Assembly (NCBI RefSeq): GCF_900104085.1
Contig: NZ_FNLD01000001.1
Coordinates: 1,123,935 to 1,187,934 of the forward strand
Length of the DNA stretch: 64,000 bases
Source: Pseudoxanthomonas sp. CF125
GTDB taxonomy: Bacteria; Pseudomonadota; Gammaproteobacteria; Xanthomonadales; Xanthomonadaceae
Direction of reading: 5' to 3'
Positions 53,564-62,681 of this stretch are shown here, piece after piece. The position numbers and the translations under genes are program-made. How positions within the stretch are numbered: the first letter of the stretch is position 1; each line of letters begins with the position of its first letter. Below the pieces are notes generated by a model. That model was given only the letters and a program-made list of their open reading frames with translations. It was not told the origin of the DNA and made no database searches.

Positions 53564-55069
53564 GTGAACGGATTACCTGGCCGCGTCGCCCGCATCGCCC
53601 GGGAAACACCGCAGCGCACCGCTTTGGTGGATGGTGCGCGCACGATCGATTACGGCCAGTTCTGGCGGCAGGCGCAGGCTTTCGCTACTCGGCTGCACGA
53701 ACAGGGCTTGGCGAAGGGCGACCGCCTGGCTTTGTTGCTACCCAATCGCGTCGAAGCCGCCGTCGCCTGCTATGGCGGCTGGCTGGCCGGGGCTGTGGTG
53801 GTGCCCTTGAACGTGCAGGCGCGCGAGCGCGACTTCGCACCCTGGTTGCGGCATAGCGGCGCCCGCCATGTAGTCTACGAACAAGGCCACCGCGATGCGG
53901 AGCTGGCGCTGGAGCAGATCGGATACGGCGGTAGCCGCACCGTGCTGGCGGATGGAGAGCCCTTGCTTCCGTCGTCGGAAGAAACAGCCGCACCGGAAAT
54001 CCAGACAGTTGAAGACAGCGACACCGCGCTGATTCTCTATACCTCCGGCACCACCGGCGCGCCGAAAGGCGTGATGCTCAGCCACGCCAACCTTGCCGCC
54101 AATGCCGAAGCGGTGGTGGCCTACTTAGGATTGGGGCCGGAAGACCGCGTACTCAGCGTGCTTCCTTTCTATTACGCGTATGGCGCATCGGTCCTGCATA
54201 CCCACCTCATCAGCGGCGCCTGCGTGGTGCTGGCGCCCAATCTGCTGTTTCCGCACTTGGTGCTGCAGTCGCTTTCGCAGGAACGCGCCACCGGATTTTC
54301 TGGCGTGCCTTCCACTTATGCGCTCCTGCTTCAGCACACCGCCTTGGGCGAATACGATTTCTCTTCGCTGCGCTACCTGACCCAGGCCGGCGGAGCGATG
54401 TCGCCGCAGCTGACCCAGCGCCTGCGCGCCGCCCTGCCCCAACCGCGATTGTTCGTGATGTACGGGCAGACCGAGGCGACCTCGCGCATCAGCTGGCTGC
54501 CGCCGGAAAAACTGGACGAGAAACTGGGTTCGGTGGGCATTCCCGTGCAAGGCCTGCAATGGAAGATCCTGCGCGAAGACAGCAGCCCTGCCGGCGTCGG
54601 CGAAAGCGGCGAAGTCTGGGTGCAAGGCCCCAACGTGATGCAGGGCTACTGGGATAACGCGGCCGCCACCGCCAGCGTGCTCGCCGAAGGTTGGCTGCGT
54701 ACCGGCGATGTGGGTTATCTGGACGACGACGGTTACCTGTTCCTGCAAGGACGCCGCAGCGACATGATCAAGACCGGCGCGCACCGCGTACACCCGACCG
54801 ACGTTGAAGAGGTGATCGCCGAAATACCGGGCGTGACCGAAGTGGCCGTGGTCGGCGTGGAAGACGAAGTGCTGGGCCAGGTGATCAAGGCTTTCGTCGT
54901 CGCCAGCGACCTGCCGCCGCGCGCCGAAGAACGCATCAAGGCGCATTGCCGCGCCCGCTTGGCCCCCTACAAGATTCCCAAACACGTCGCCTTCGTCGAC
55001 GCCCTGCCGCGCACCGCTTCCGGCAAGGTCCGGCGCGTCCAACTGATGGAACTACAGAGCACGCCATGA
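53564..55069 (+). CDS. acyl-AMP ligase (exosortase/EPS-associated type)
   Basis: A 501-residue adenylate-forming ligase. The P-loop motif is LILYTSGTTGAPKGVMLSH, the adenylate motif is YGQTEATSRIS, and GWLRTGDVGYLDDDGY plus the catalytic Lys in TASGKVRR complete the set. It matches ligases that occur beside exosortase A loci. It probably loads an acyl group onto the carrier protein encoded just upstream. The start is a GTG at 53564, since no ATG gives a full N-terminus. The stop overlaps the NAD-synthase ATG by four bases. Confidence 0.9.
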   Translation: MNGLPGRVARIARETPQRTALVDGARTIDYGQFWRQAQAFATRLHEQGLAKGDRLALLLPNRVEAAVACYGGWLAGAVVVPLNVQARERDFAPWLRHSGARHVVYEQGHRDAELALEQIGYGGSRTVLADGEPLLPSSEETAAPEIQTVEDSDTALILYTSGTTGAPKGVMLSHANLAANAEAVVAYLGLGPEDRVLSVLPFYYAYGASVLHTHLISGACVVLAPNLLFPHLVLQSLSQERATGFSGVPSTYALLLQHTALGEYDFSSLRYLTQAGGAMSPQLTQRLRAALPQPRLFVMYGQTEATSRISWLPPEKLDEKLGSVGIPVQGLQWKILREDSSPAGVGESGEVWVQGPNVMQGYWDNAAATASVLAEGWLRTGDVGYLDDDGYLFLQGRRSDMIKTGAHRVHPTDVEEVIAEIPGVTEVAVVGVEDEVLGQVIKAFVVASDLPPRAEERIKAHCRARLAPYKIPKHVAFVDALPRTASGKVRRVQLMELQSTP

Positions 55070-56046
55070 CCACACTTGATGCCACCACCCTCGATATCGA
55101 CTACGAAGCCGAAGCGGACCGCATCGCTGCGAAACTGCGCGAAGTCACCGCGCGGCAGCTGCATCGCCGCGGCCTGGTGGTGGCCATTTCCGGCGGTATC
55201 GACAGCTCGGTCAGCGCCGCGCTGGCGGTACGGGCGCTGGGCCCCGACCGCGTGTTCACCCTGATCCTGCCCGAACAGGACTCCTCCGACGACAGTGCCG
55301 CGCGCGCGCATATCCTGGCCAAGCATCTTGGCGTGCGCACCGAGACGGTAGACATCGCCCCCGCACTGGCCGCGATAGGCTGCTACACGGCGCGCGACGC
55401 GGCGGTGCGGCACGCACTGCCGGAATACGGCGAAGGTTGGAAATTCAAGATCGTGATCGACGGCGGCACCGAAGGCCGCATCAACCGCTTCCGTCTGATC
55501 GCACAGTCCCCCGACGGCGCGATGGTCGAACGCGAGCTGCCGCTGCAGGATTACCTGACCATTGTGGCGGCCACCAATTTCAAACAGCGCATCCGCAAGA
55601 CCCTGGAATACTTCCATGCCGACCGCCTGAACTACGGCGTGGTAGGCACACCCAACCGGGTGGAGTACGACCAGGGTTTCTTCGTCAAGAACGGCGATGG
55701 TTCGGCAGACGTCAAACCCATCGCGCACCTGTACAAATCGCAGGTGTACGGCATGGCGCGCCACCTGGGTTTGCCGGAGCGCGTCTGCGCCGCCATTCCC
55801 ACCACCGACACCTACAGCCTCAGCCAGGGCCAGGACGAGTTCTACTTCGCCCTGCCCTACCAGCAGATGGACATCGCCCTGTGGGCGCTCAACCACGACG
55901 TACCCGCCAGTGGCCTGGCCACGGCGTTGAAGATCAGCGAAACGCAGGCGCAGGCCGTGTATGACGATATCCGCAACAAGCGGCGCACCACCCGCTACCT
56001 GCACCAAGCGCCGGTGCTGATGAGCCCGGTCGTGGAACTCGACTAA
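55066..56046 (+). CDS. nadE: NAD+ synthase-type ATP-pyrophosphatase
   Basis: A 326-residue N-type ATP-PPase. The PP-loop is VVAISGGIDSSVSAAL (residues about 37-52). GTPNRVEYDQGFF and VKPIAHLYKSQVYGMA are the NadE family substrate and dimer motifs, and the late PTTDTYSLSQGQDE carries the deamido-NAD/Mg region. There is no glutaminase domain, so ammonia would be the donor. It is slightly longer than E. coli NadE. Being within an ACP/ligase group, it may amidate a different acyl or sugar acid. That alternative is inference; NAD synthesis is the default. Confidence 0.82.
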   Translation: MTTLDATTLDIDYEAEADRIAAKLREVTARQLHRRGLVVAISGGIDSSVSAALAVRALGPDRVFTLILPEQDSSDDSAARAHILAKHLGVRTETVDIAPALAAIGCYTARDAAVRHALPEYGEGWKFKIVIDGGTEGRINRFRLIAQSPDGAMVERELPLQDYLTIVAATNFKQRIRKTLEYFHADRLNYGVVGTPNRVEYDQGFFVKNGDGSADVKPIAHLYKSQVYGMARHLGLPERVCAAIPTTDTYSLSQGQDEFYFALPYQQMDIALWALNHDVPASGLATALKISETQAQAVYDDIRNKRRTTRYLHQAPVLMSPVVELD

Positions 56047-56049
56047 GCG

Positions 56050-57108
56050 ATGAATTCGCCCTCGCCGCCGCCGCAATACGTGACCCGCGACGGCGATGCC
56101 TTGCGCGACCGCGACACCGTGCTCTCGATCTGGCATGGCAATCTGGGGCAGGAAGACCGCATCGCGGCCAAGTACGAATGGTTCTACCTGGGCTGCCCTT
56201 ACGGGCCGCCCGTTCTGCAGCTGCTGCACTACACGCCCGATGCGGCCGATATCGGCACCGCCTGCGCGGGCCGCCGCCGCATGCTGTGGCGCGGCAAGCA
56301 GATACGTGCCGGCGTGCTGGTGGATCTTGCGGTGCTGCCGGCGCATCGTTCGCTGGGGCCGGCGCTGATCCTGCAGCAGGCGTTGATCCAGTCGGGCCTG
56401 CGGCAACTGGACCTGCTGTACGGCTTCCCCAATCCCAAGGCTGCGGCGGTATTCAAGCGCATCGGCTACGAACGCTTCGCCGACATCGTCCGTCATGCGC
56501 ATGTACTGCGCTACGGCGGATATTTGCGCAGCAAACTTCCAGGCTGGCTGGCCTATCCTCTCGGCGCACTGGCGGATGTGGTGTTCGCGGCCAGGGACGG
56601 GCTCAGGCGCGTCTTCGGACCACGGCTGCAATACGCCTGGTCGGATCGCGCAGACGCAGCCATGGACCGCTTGTGGCAGACCTCGGAAAAAGGCGACGGG
56701 TTGCTGGCCGTCCGCGACAGCGCGCATTGCAAATGGCGGTTCGACGATTCGCCGCTGGTACGCACGCGCTACCTATCGATCACTGCGCCCGGCAATGCCG
56801 GCCTGCAGGCCTGGTTCGCCACGCAGGTGGAAGGCGCCACCCTGCACGTACGCGACTTCTGGTCCGCCGCCGGCCGCGGCCGCGTGGATGAAGCGCATCT
56901 GCTGGCGTTACTGAGCGCCGCGCGCGAAGCCGGGCACGCGTCGGTGTCGATGGAAATCACCGGCGACGCAGCGCGCCTGCAAAGCTGGAAACGCTGCGGC
57001 TTCGTCGAACGCAGCCGCCGACCCGTTTTCGGCCGCTGGAGCCTCGGCGAAAAACCGGACCTGCAGACGATGGACATGTTCCTGACTTCGGCGGATGAAG
57101 ACGAATAA
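56050..57108 (+). CDS. GNAT-like N-acyltransferase
   Basis: A 352-residue protein. The N-terminal GNAT core has VLVDLAVLPAHRSLGPALILQQ, where the R-x-x-G-x-A loop binds acyl-CoA, followed by LLYGFPNPKAAAVFKRIGYERF. A second, weaker GNAT-like half occupies the C-terminal 130 residues. It sits three bases after the NAD-synthase stop in the ACP-ligase group, so it may transfer the acyl group from the carrier protein to the glycan or an amino sugar. The substrate is unknown. Confidence 0.8.
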   Translation: MNSPSPPPQYVTRDGDALRDRDTVLSIWHGNLGQEDRIAAKYEWFYLGCPYGPPVLQLLHYTPDAADIGTACAGRRRMLWRGKQIRAGVLVDLAVLPAHRSLGPALILQQALIQSGLRQLDLLYGFPNPKAAAVFKRIGYERFADIVRHAHVLRYGGYLRSKLPGWLAYPLGALADVVFAARDGLRRVFGPRLQYAWSDRADAAMDRLWQTSEKGDGLLAVRDSAHCKWRFDDSPLVRTRYLSITAPGNAGLQAWFATQVEGATLHVRDFWSAAGRGRVDEAHLLALLSAAREAGHASVSMEITGDAARLQSWKRCGFVERSRRPVFGRWSLGEKPDLQTMDMFLTSADEDE

Positions 57109-57139
57109 GCGGACGAAGTGCGTTGCTACCGCGCGCGCG

Positions 57140-58159
57140 TCAGGCCAGGCGCCTGGCTTGCTTCCGGAACAGGTAGAGCGCCAGCCAATCGGGCCGGAAC
57201 CTGCCCTTCCCGTCCACCACCGTGTCGGTTTCGAATCCGGTCCGGCCCAGCAACCAGCCGGGTTGCGGTGCGACCGGGTTGAGCACCGGCACACTGGTGA
57301 ACACCAGTTCGTAGCCGGCTTGCCGCGCGCGCTCGGCGATTTCAGGAGTATGGGCGCCATGCGGAAACGACATGGACTCGGCATTGGGGACAGGCTGCCC
57401 GAGATGACGGGCGAGCTCGGCGCGGGCGCCTCCGAGTTCGGCATCCACATCCGTCGCCAGCGTCATCGGCGTATGGGTCTTGCCATGCAGGCCAAGCGCG
57501 ACGCCTCCTGCCTGCAAGCGATTCAACTCGCCCACATCGACCATGTGCCGAAGGCCGTCATCGAGCGCTTGCAGATAAGGCCCCAGAATCTCGCCCCGCT
57601 GCCGCGCGTCAATTTTTTCCAGGTGCGCGATGGCCTTGCGCAGCGAGGCCATCGATTCGTCCTCCGGCTTCCACGCTTCGGCCAGCGCGGGTGCCATCGC
57701 CCGGGCAAGATCGTCCACCCGCAGCAGACCGCGACGCCACGCGGAAATCAGGCGCTCCTGGAAGAACGGCTGCTGCGTTCCCACCGCGTCGGCCACCACG
57801 AACATCAGCCCCGGCAATCCTGCGCGCTGCAGTTCCGGCAACGCATAGTCCGCATTGTCGGACCAGCCATCGTCGAAGGTGATCAGCAACGCACGCGCGG
57901 GCAATGCGGCGCCGGTACGGCGCGCTTCCAGCACCTGCTGAAGCGAGACGACGTTGTAGTGGCGTTTGAAGAACGCCAGCGATTGGGAAAGATAGGTGGT
58001 GGACAACGTGTAGTCGGGATCGCAGGTGCGCCAGCGCGGATCCTCTGGACTCAGCGTGCGGTGGAACATCACCACGGTTAGACTGCCGGCGTTGCGCAGG
58101 CGGTGGTAGAGGCCCAGCAGACCGCTGGCGTAAAGCAGTTTTTTGGAGAAGTCCTTCAT
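57140..58159 (-). CDS. polysaccharide deacetylase family protein
   Basis: A 339-residue NodB-type protein. VVMFHRTLS opens the domain, LITFDDGWSDN carries the two Asp residues, GLHGKTHTPMT holds the H-x3-H ligands, and MSFPHGAHT is the fourth motif. No signal peptide is visible. The open frame reaches 58318, but the ATG at 58159 is the only start that leaves the divergent GT2 gene intact. The two start codons overlap in the palindrome CATG. It is convergent with the GNAT gene, 31 bp apart. Confidence 0.87.
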   Translation of the reverse strand: MKDFSKKLLYASGLLGLYHRLRNAGSLTVVMFHRTLSPEDPRWRTCDPDYTLSTTYLSQSLAFFKRHYNVVSLQQVLEARRTGAALPARALLITFDDGWSDNADYALPELQRAGLPGLMFVVADAVGTQQPFFQERLISAWRRGLLRVDDLARAMAPALAEAWKPEDESMASLRKAIAHLEKIDARQRGEILGPYLQALDDGLRHMVDVGELNRLQAGGVALGLHGKTHTPMTLATDVDAELGGARAELARHLGQPVPNAESMSFPHGAHTPEIAERARQAGYELVFTSVPVLNPVAPQPGWLLGRTGFETDTVVDGKGRFRPDWLALYLFRKQARRLA

Positions 58160-59072
58160 GGCGCCAGCGATCGAAGTTTCCGCGATTATACCCACATACA
58201 ACCGGCGCGAACTGGTGGTTCGCGCGATAGATTCGGTGCTTTCCCAGACCCGGCCCGTGGACGAAATCGTGGTGGTGGACGACGGCTCCACCGACGGCAC
58301 CGAAGCGCATCTGCGCAAACGCTACGGCGAGCGCATCCGCTACGTATGGCAGGCCAATGCGGGGGTTTCCGCAGCGCGCAACCACGGCATGTCCATCGCG
58401 CAGGGAAAGTACTTCGCATTGCTGGACAGCGACGACGAATGGCTGCCGGAAAAGACCGCGCGGCAAGTGGAGTGGATGGAAGCCCACCCGGATTTCGGCA
58501 TGGTGCTTTGCGACGTGGAGCGCGTGGATAGCGATCACCGTCCCATCGACGTGTTCCGTCGCCGCGATACCATCCCCGAAGACGGCTGGGTGCTGCGCTG
58601 GATCATCCATAACCCGGCCCTGGCTCCCGCCTCTGCCCTGTTGCGCCGCGAAGTCGTCGCCGACGTGGGCGGGTTCGACACCGGTCTGCGTACCGCCGAA
58701 GACATCGACTTCCACCTGCGCGTGGCGCAGCGCTGGCGGATCGGCGTGGTGGAAGCTTCGTTGGTCCGCGCCATGCGCGGGCATGACGGCCTGTCGGCCG
58801 AGTCCAGCACCTATGACGATTACGTGCGCGTGGTGGAACGCGCAGTCGACAATGCCAAAGGCGTGGTCGACGAAACGGAGTTGCGGCGCGCGCTGGCCAC
58901 CACCTACGCACGCAACGCTCGCGGAATGCTGATCCGCAAACGCTGGCGGGACGGCTGGAGTCTGGCGTCGCGGGCGTGGCGGCTGACGCCCGATCGCGCT
59001 CTGCGCGGCGAACTATTGAAACTTGTCCCTTTCGGCTTGCGGCGCGCCGTGCGCAGCCTGCTTCCCGGCTGA
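58158..59072 (+). CDS. glycosyltransferase family 2
   Basis: A 304-residue GT-A transferase. VSAIIPTYNRRELV begins the domain, VDDGSTDGTE follows, and FALLDSDDEWLPEK has the metal-binding DxD. GLRTAEDIDFHLRVAQ is the catalytic ED region. A GGAGAAG site at 58145-58151 leads to the ATG at 58158. The gene starts inside the first codons of the divergent deacetylase gene, so both are probably expressed from closely overlapping promoters. Confidence 0.9.
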   Translation: MAPAIEVSAIIPTYNRRELVVRAIDSVLSQTRPVDEIVVVDDGSTDGTEAHLRKRYGERIRYVWQANAGVSAARNHGMSIAQGKYFALLDSDDEWLPEKTARQVEWMEAHPDFGMVLCDVERVDSDHRPIDVFRRRDTIPEDGWVLRWIIHNPALAPASALLRREVVADVGGFDTGLRTAEDIDFHLRVAQRWRIGVVEASLVRAMRGHDGLSAESSTYDDYVRVVERAVDNAKGVVDETELRRALATTYARNARGMLIRKRWRDGWSLASRAWRLTPDRALRGELLKLVPFGLRRAVRSLLPG

Positions 59073-59123
59073 AGCGGCGCTGCGGATTATCGCGGGGCAG
59101 TTAGGTTAATCGCTTGTCGCCGA

Positions 59124-60518
59124 TCAGCGCGCGCCCCGCCCGAACATCACCACTTCCACCGTCTGCAGCAGGATCATCAGGTCGAACACCAGACCGTGGT
59201 TCTTCACGTAGAACAGATCGAACTTGAGCTTTTCCTCCGCGTCCTGCACGGACGCGCCGTAGGGATAGCGCAACTGCGCCCAACCGGTGAGGCCGGGCTT
59301 CACGCAGTGACGCACGCCGTAGTAGCGGATCTCATCGGACAGCAGATTGACGAAATGCGGACGCTCCGGCCGCGGCCCGACGAAACTCATGTCGCCGCGC
59401 AGTACAGCGAACAACTGTGGCAGTTCGTCCAAGCGGGTCAGGCGGATGAACTTCCCTACCCGCGTGCTGCGGTCGTCGTCCTTGCTGGCCCAACGCGCGA
59501 CCCCATCTTTTTCCGCGTCCACGCGCATGCTGCGGAACTTGGTCAGGGTGAAGTTCTGGCCGCGCTGACCCACTCGTGTCTGGCTGTAGAGGATCGGCCC
59601 CTCCGATTCCAGTCGTACCGCCAGGGCGACGATCAACATCACCGGCCATGCCATCAGCAGCAATACGCTGGCGGCGATCAGGTCGAAGAAGCGTTTGCTC
59701 AGCCGGCGCGGCGTGGAATAGTCGAAGCCGCCGGAGAACACCAGCCAGGACGGATCCACTACATTGAGCTGCACCATGCCCGCTTCGCGTTCGAAGAAGG
59801 TGGAGATGTCGATGACCGATATGCCGCGCTGCACGCAGGTAAGCATGTCCTCCATGGGAAGACCGCCGCGGCGTTCGTCGGGTGCTATCACCAGCTCATC
59901 GATCTGCAGGCGTTCGGCCAGCTCGTGCAGGCCGTTTTCCGGCATTTCCAGAAGACCCTTGCTGACCAGAACCGACTGTCCCGGCACCGGTACGAAGCCC
60001 ACCACCACGAACGAACGGCGGTCGGACTGGCGGCGCATGCGGCTGTTGATCAGCTCGGCGTTCTTGCCTGCGCCGAATACCAGGATCCGCTGGCGCAATG
60101 CATCGGTACGGATTACGCGCACGGAAATCACCCGCACCAGGACCACGCCCACCAGCCCCATCGCCAGCGACATGGCCAGCACGCCGCGGCCGATATAGGT
60201 CGGGGGAACCAGGTAGTACAGAACCACCAGCGCGATGCCGCCGAAAGCGAACGACAGCGTCGCCCGTAGCAGGAAATCCATGCGGTTATGGCGCATGTGC
60301 ACCTGGTACATACCGAAGGCGGCCATCGCCCCGGTGATACAAAGCGCCACCAGCACCGCGCGCAACGGCGCATGCTGGGAAAAAATGATGTGGCTTTCCG
60401 GATCGTTATGGAAACGGATCCAGGCCGCGAACATGACCGCCAGCACCAAGGCCAGCATTTCGGCCAGCCACAGGAAACGAACTGCGCGGGTCTTGCGGCT
60501 TGCGTTGGCCGCGTTCAT
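59124..60518 (-). CDS. EpsB-like initiating sugar transferase (polyprenyl glycosylphosphotransferase)
   Basis: A 464-residue inner-membrane enzyme. Four N-terminal helices span about residues 15-130, a Rossmann-like middle domain has ILVFGAGKNAELI, and a C-terminal bacterial sugar transferase domain begins KRFFDLIAASVLLLM. TKFRSMRVDAE, RLDELPQLF, GDMSFVGPRPERP and KPGLTGWAQ are the catalytic blocks. It transfers a sugar-1-phosphate to undecaprenyl phosphate to begin each repeat unit. Its sequence matches the EpsB-type proteins of PEP-CTERM-linked loci. The frame is open to 60683, but the ATG at 60518 has GGAAAG before it. Confidence 0.92.
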   Translation of the reverse strand: MNAANASRKTRAVRFLWLAEMLALVLAVMFAAWIRFHNDPESHIIFSQHAPLRAVLVALCITGAMAAFGMYQVHMRHNRMDFLLRATLSFAFGGIALVVLYYLVPPTYIGRGVLAMSLAMGLVGVVLVRVISVRVIRTDALRQRILVFGAGKNAELINSRMRRQSDRRSFVVVGFVPVPGQSVLVSKGLLEMPENGLHELAERLQIDELVIAPDERRGGLPMEDMLTCVQRGISVIDISTFFEREAGMVQLNVVDPSWLVFSGGFDYSTPRRLSKRFFDLIAASVLLLMAWPVMLIVALAVRLESEGPILYSQTRVGQRGQNFTLTKFRSMRVDAEKDGVARWASKDDDRSTRVGKFIRLTRLDELPQLFAVLRGDMSFVGPRPERPHFVNLLSDEIRYYGVRHCVKPGLTGWAQLRYPYGASVQDAEEKLKFDLFYVKNHGLVFDLMILLQTVEVVMFGRGAR

Positions 60519-60869
60519 CGGCCGCTTTCCGTGGCCCAGGCGCACCGCCCGTAGCCAGAAGCATGGCCGCTTCCACGCGATATCGTCGAACAATGCATCG
60601 TCTTCCCCCGTGGCATGCCGTCCAGCGCTGTTCGCTCCTACACCGGCGCCCCACCCGGGGCCGCCGACCCAGCGCTCGCCCACCTGTGGTGTGGACTACC
60701 CACTACAACGCCGCAGGGGCGACAATCCGGACATGCCAACTGGCATTGATATGGCGTCGGAGGAGCGCCGCCGACCGCAGGCCGTCCAAAAACGATTCCA
60801 GCCGCTTGCGAGGCGGCTGGAAAGGTGTTCCTGGAAATCGGGGAGGGCGGCGCGCGTCGGCGCCGCAGG
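60519..60869. other. intergenic region with terminator
   Basis: A 351-bp gap between the beta-helix gene and the downstream sugar transferase gene, both on the - strand. It contains the terminator described at 60788-60822 and a small palindrome ATGCCA-AC-TGGCAT at 60732-60745 upstream of the transferase gene. No gene is recognised. The transferase promoter should lie here. Confidence 0.5.
60788..60822 (-). terminator. Rho-independent terminator of the beta-helix gene
   Basis: A perfect 10-bp stem (60796-60805 with 60813-60822) with a 7-base loop, followed on the - strand by a short T-tract (TCGTTTTTGG). It lies 48 bp after the stop codon of the beta-helix gene. Confidence 0.8.
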
Positions 60870-62432
60870 TCACCGCACTAAGGAACGTCGATAGCGTTTT
60901 TCCGGGCTCTGGCGCCAGACCATGGGCTTTGCCGACTGCGTACGAACGACCGGTACCGGCGCTTGCGGCGACGATTGCGTCGGCGAGGCGGCCGGCGCCT
61001 GGCCACGAGGCGGAATCATCGGCTGCGAGCCGTTGACGCGGATGGGGGTGGAGCCGCCGGTGGACTCGAATTCCTCCAGGGCGCCTATATCGATCGTCCC
61101 GCCCAGGGGCGTACGCGCTTTCTGCGCTCCGATCGCCATTTTGGTGCGCAGCGGCGGGTCGAACGCGGCCAGCGCCAATGGCGACGGGAACGGGAACGCC
61201 GCGGGTGTCACCGGCGAATTGTTGCCGGCATTGATCAGCGGGCTTCCGGCCAGTGGCCGCAGCGAGCGCTGGGCGATATTGGTAAAGCGCGGATCCGTGC
61301 CGCGCACGGTGCCCGTCCATTCCGCCGGCACCAGGCTGGCCGAGGTCTGCACCCAGTTGTTGCTGCCGGCGACCTTGCGGCCCCCGGACCAGGGCTCCCG
61401 GCTCTGCGGCCCGCAGGTAGGCACGCTGACATCGCTGGCGGGATTTTCCCGCACGATCGCCGGCGAACCCGAGGGCTGGTAAATGGCATTGTTTTGCATT
61501 TCCAACGAACCTTGGCCCAACTGCACCAGCACCGCATTGACCGCGCCAGCGCGGTCGAAAATGATGGTGTTGTTGGCCAACCGCGTCCTTCCCTGGTTGC
61601 GGCCCTCCAGATCTCCGCCGATGCGCAATGCGTTGCCGGAGCGGCTACCGGAATCGTGGATGATCACGTTGCCCACCACATCGGCGTCTTCCCGCCGCAA
61701 ATCGGCCGTCCATTCCGGTTTCTGGGTTTCGCAGTCGGGCCCTATCAACTCGATCTCGTGCAGATCCGAGCCTTCGATCCAGTTGTAATAGATCTCGGCT
61801 CTCTGGTGGCGCACCCGCACCAGCACTCCGCCGGTCGCGTCATGCACATAGTTGTAGCGCATGCGGAATACGGTATCGGGAAACGCAACCTCGTCGGACT
61901 GCATATAGATCGCGTGACGGGTATTGCCCTGACCGGAATTGGCTATTTCGCTGTATTCCAGCGTGAACGCACCCGAGTTCTGATCGGCCGCCAATATTCC
62001 GTGCGACGGACAGTCGTGGATGTAGGCATCGCGAACGGTCACGTTGTGCGCTTCGCTGAAGACGCATGTGGTCGTGCCGCCTCTAACCTCAAAGCCTTCG
62101 AACACGATGTGGTTCGATTGTTCGAACTTGATCGTATGGCCGCCGCCCTGCAATACCGGGCGCGTGGCGCCGGCGACGCGGCGCCAACGGATGATGACCG
62201 GATTGGCCTCGGTGCCGCCGTCGTCCTCGCCCACCACGATCCCACCGGTATAGGTGGCATTGCCGTCCACTTCGACGATATCGCCTGCGGCCAGATTGTT
62301 GCTGCTGAAGACCGCGGACAGCTGCGTGTACTGACGACCCGACGGTCCTACCGTATAGGTGGTGGCCGAAGCGGCGACAGGAATCATCGCCAGCAGTCCT
62401 GCCAGACACAAAAACCTTCTCAAACATTGCAT
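60870..62432 (-). CDS. secreted right-handed parallel beta-helix protein
   Basis: A 520-residue protein with a signal peptide (residues 1-23, ending AASA). The body is a parallel beta-helix: short repeated turns such as NHIVFEGFEVRGG, NVTVRDAYIHDC and VFRMRYNYVHDAT with buried Asn and hydrophobic steps. Near the end, GSPLINAGNN and IDIGALEEFE are typical of the final coils. A Pro/Gln/Ser-rich tail of about 60 residues follows, ending in many Arg. Such proteins are polysaccharide lyases, epimerases or binding proteins. No catalytic set could be assigned. The ATG at 62432 was chosen because it gives the signal peptide. Confidence 0.78.
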   Translation of the reverse strand: MQCLRRFLCLAGLLAMIPVAASATTYTVGPSGRQYTQLSAVFSSNNLAAGDIVEVDGNATYTGGIVVGEDDGGTEANPVIIRWRRVAGATRPVLQGGGHTIKFEQSNHIVFEGFEVRGGTTTCVFSEAHNVTVRDAYIHDCPSHGILAADQNSGAFTLEYSEIANSGQGNTRHAIYMQSDEVAFPDTVFRMRYNYVHDATGGVLVRVRHQRAEIYYNWIEGSDLHEIELIGPDCETQKPEWTADLRREDADVVGNVIIHDSGSRSGNALRIGGDLEGRNQGRTRLANNTIIFDRAGAVNAVLVQLGQGSLEMQNNAIYQPSGSPAIVRENPASDVSVPTCGPQSREPWSGGRKVAGSNNWVQTSASLVPAEWTGTVRGTDPRFTNIAQRSLRPLAGSPLINAGNNSPVTPAAFPFPSPLALAAFDPPLRTKMAIGAQKARTPLGGTIDIGALEEFESTGGSTPIRVNGSQPMIPPRGQAPAASPTQSSPQAPVPVVRTQSAKPMVWRQSPEKRYRRSLVR

Positions 62433-62640
62433 TTTCTTTTTAACCCCCAGCGCCATGGCGCCGTTGATCCCCTGCCCGGCCATTGTCCACATCGCAGCGT
62501 GAACACATCGCTAAAAAACAGCAGTAAAAACGCCTCCCAGACGGACCTGCCGCACATTCCGGGCACTCGGCCCTTGGACGATGGCCGATCGGGAAGGCGG
62601 CGCGGCCGCCGTCGCGGGCCTTACCAGCCAAGCAGAATGA

Positions 62641-62669
62641 TTGACGGCTCAATTCAGTTCGTGCAAAAT
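62641..62669 (+). promoter_or_regulatory. promoter of the tRNA-Arg gene
   Basis: TTGACG at 62641-62646 and CAAAAT at 62664-62669 with a 17-base spacer. The tRNA 5' end is 12 bases further on, as expected for a sigma-70-type tRNA promoter. Confidence 0.6.
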
Positions 62670-62681
62670 TCCGCTTCTAAT

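Noticed and set aside
60724..60760. TTGGCATG-type string on the - strand as a possible sigma-54 promoter for the sugar transferase
   Set aside because: The GG and GC elements are not 10-11 bases apart; only the small palindrome ATGCCA-AC-TGGCAT is real.
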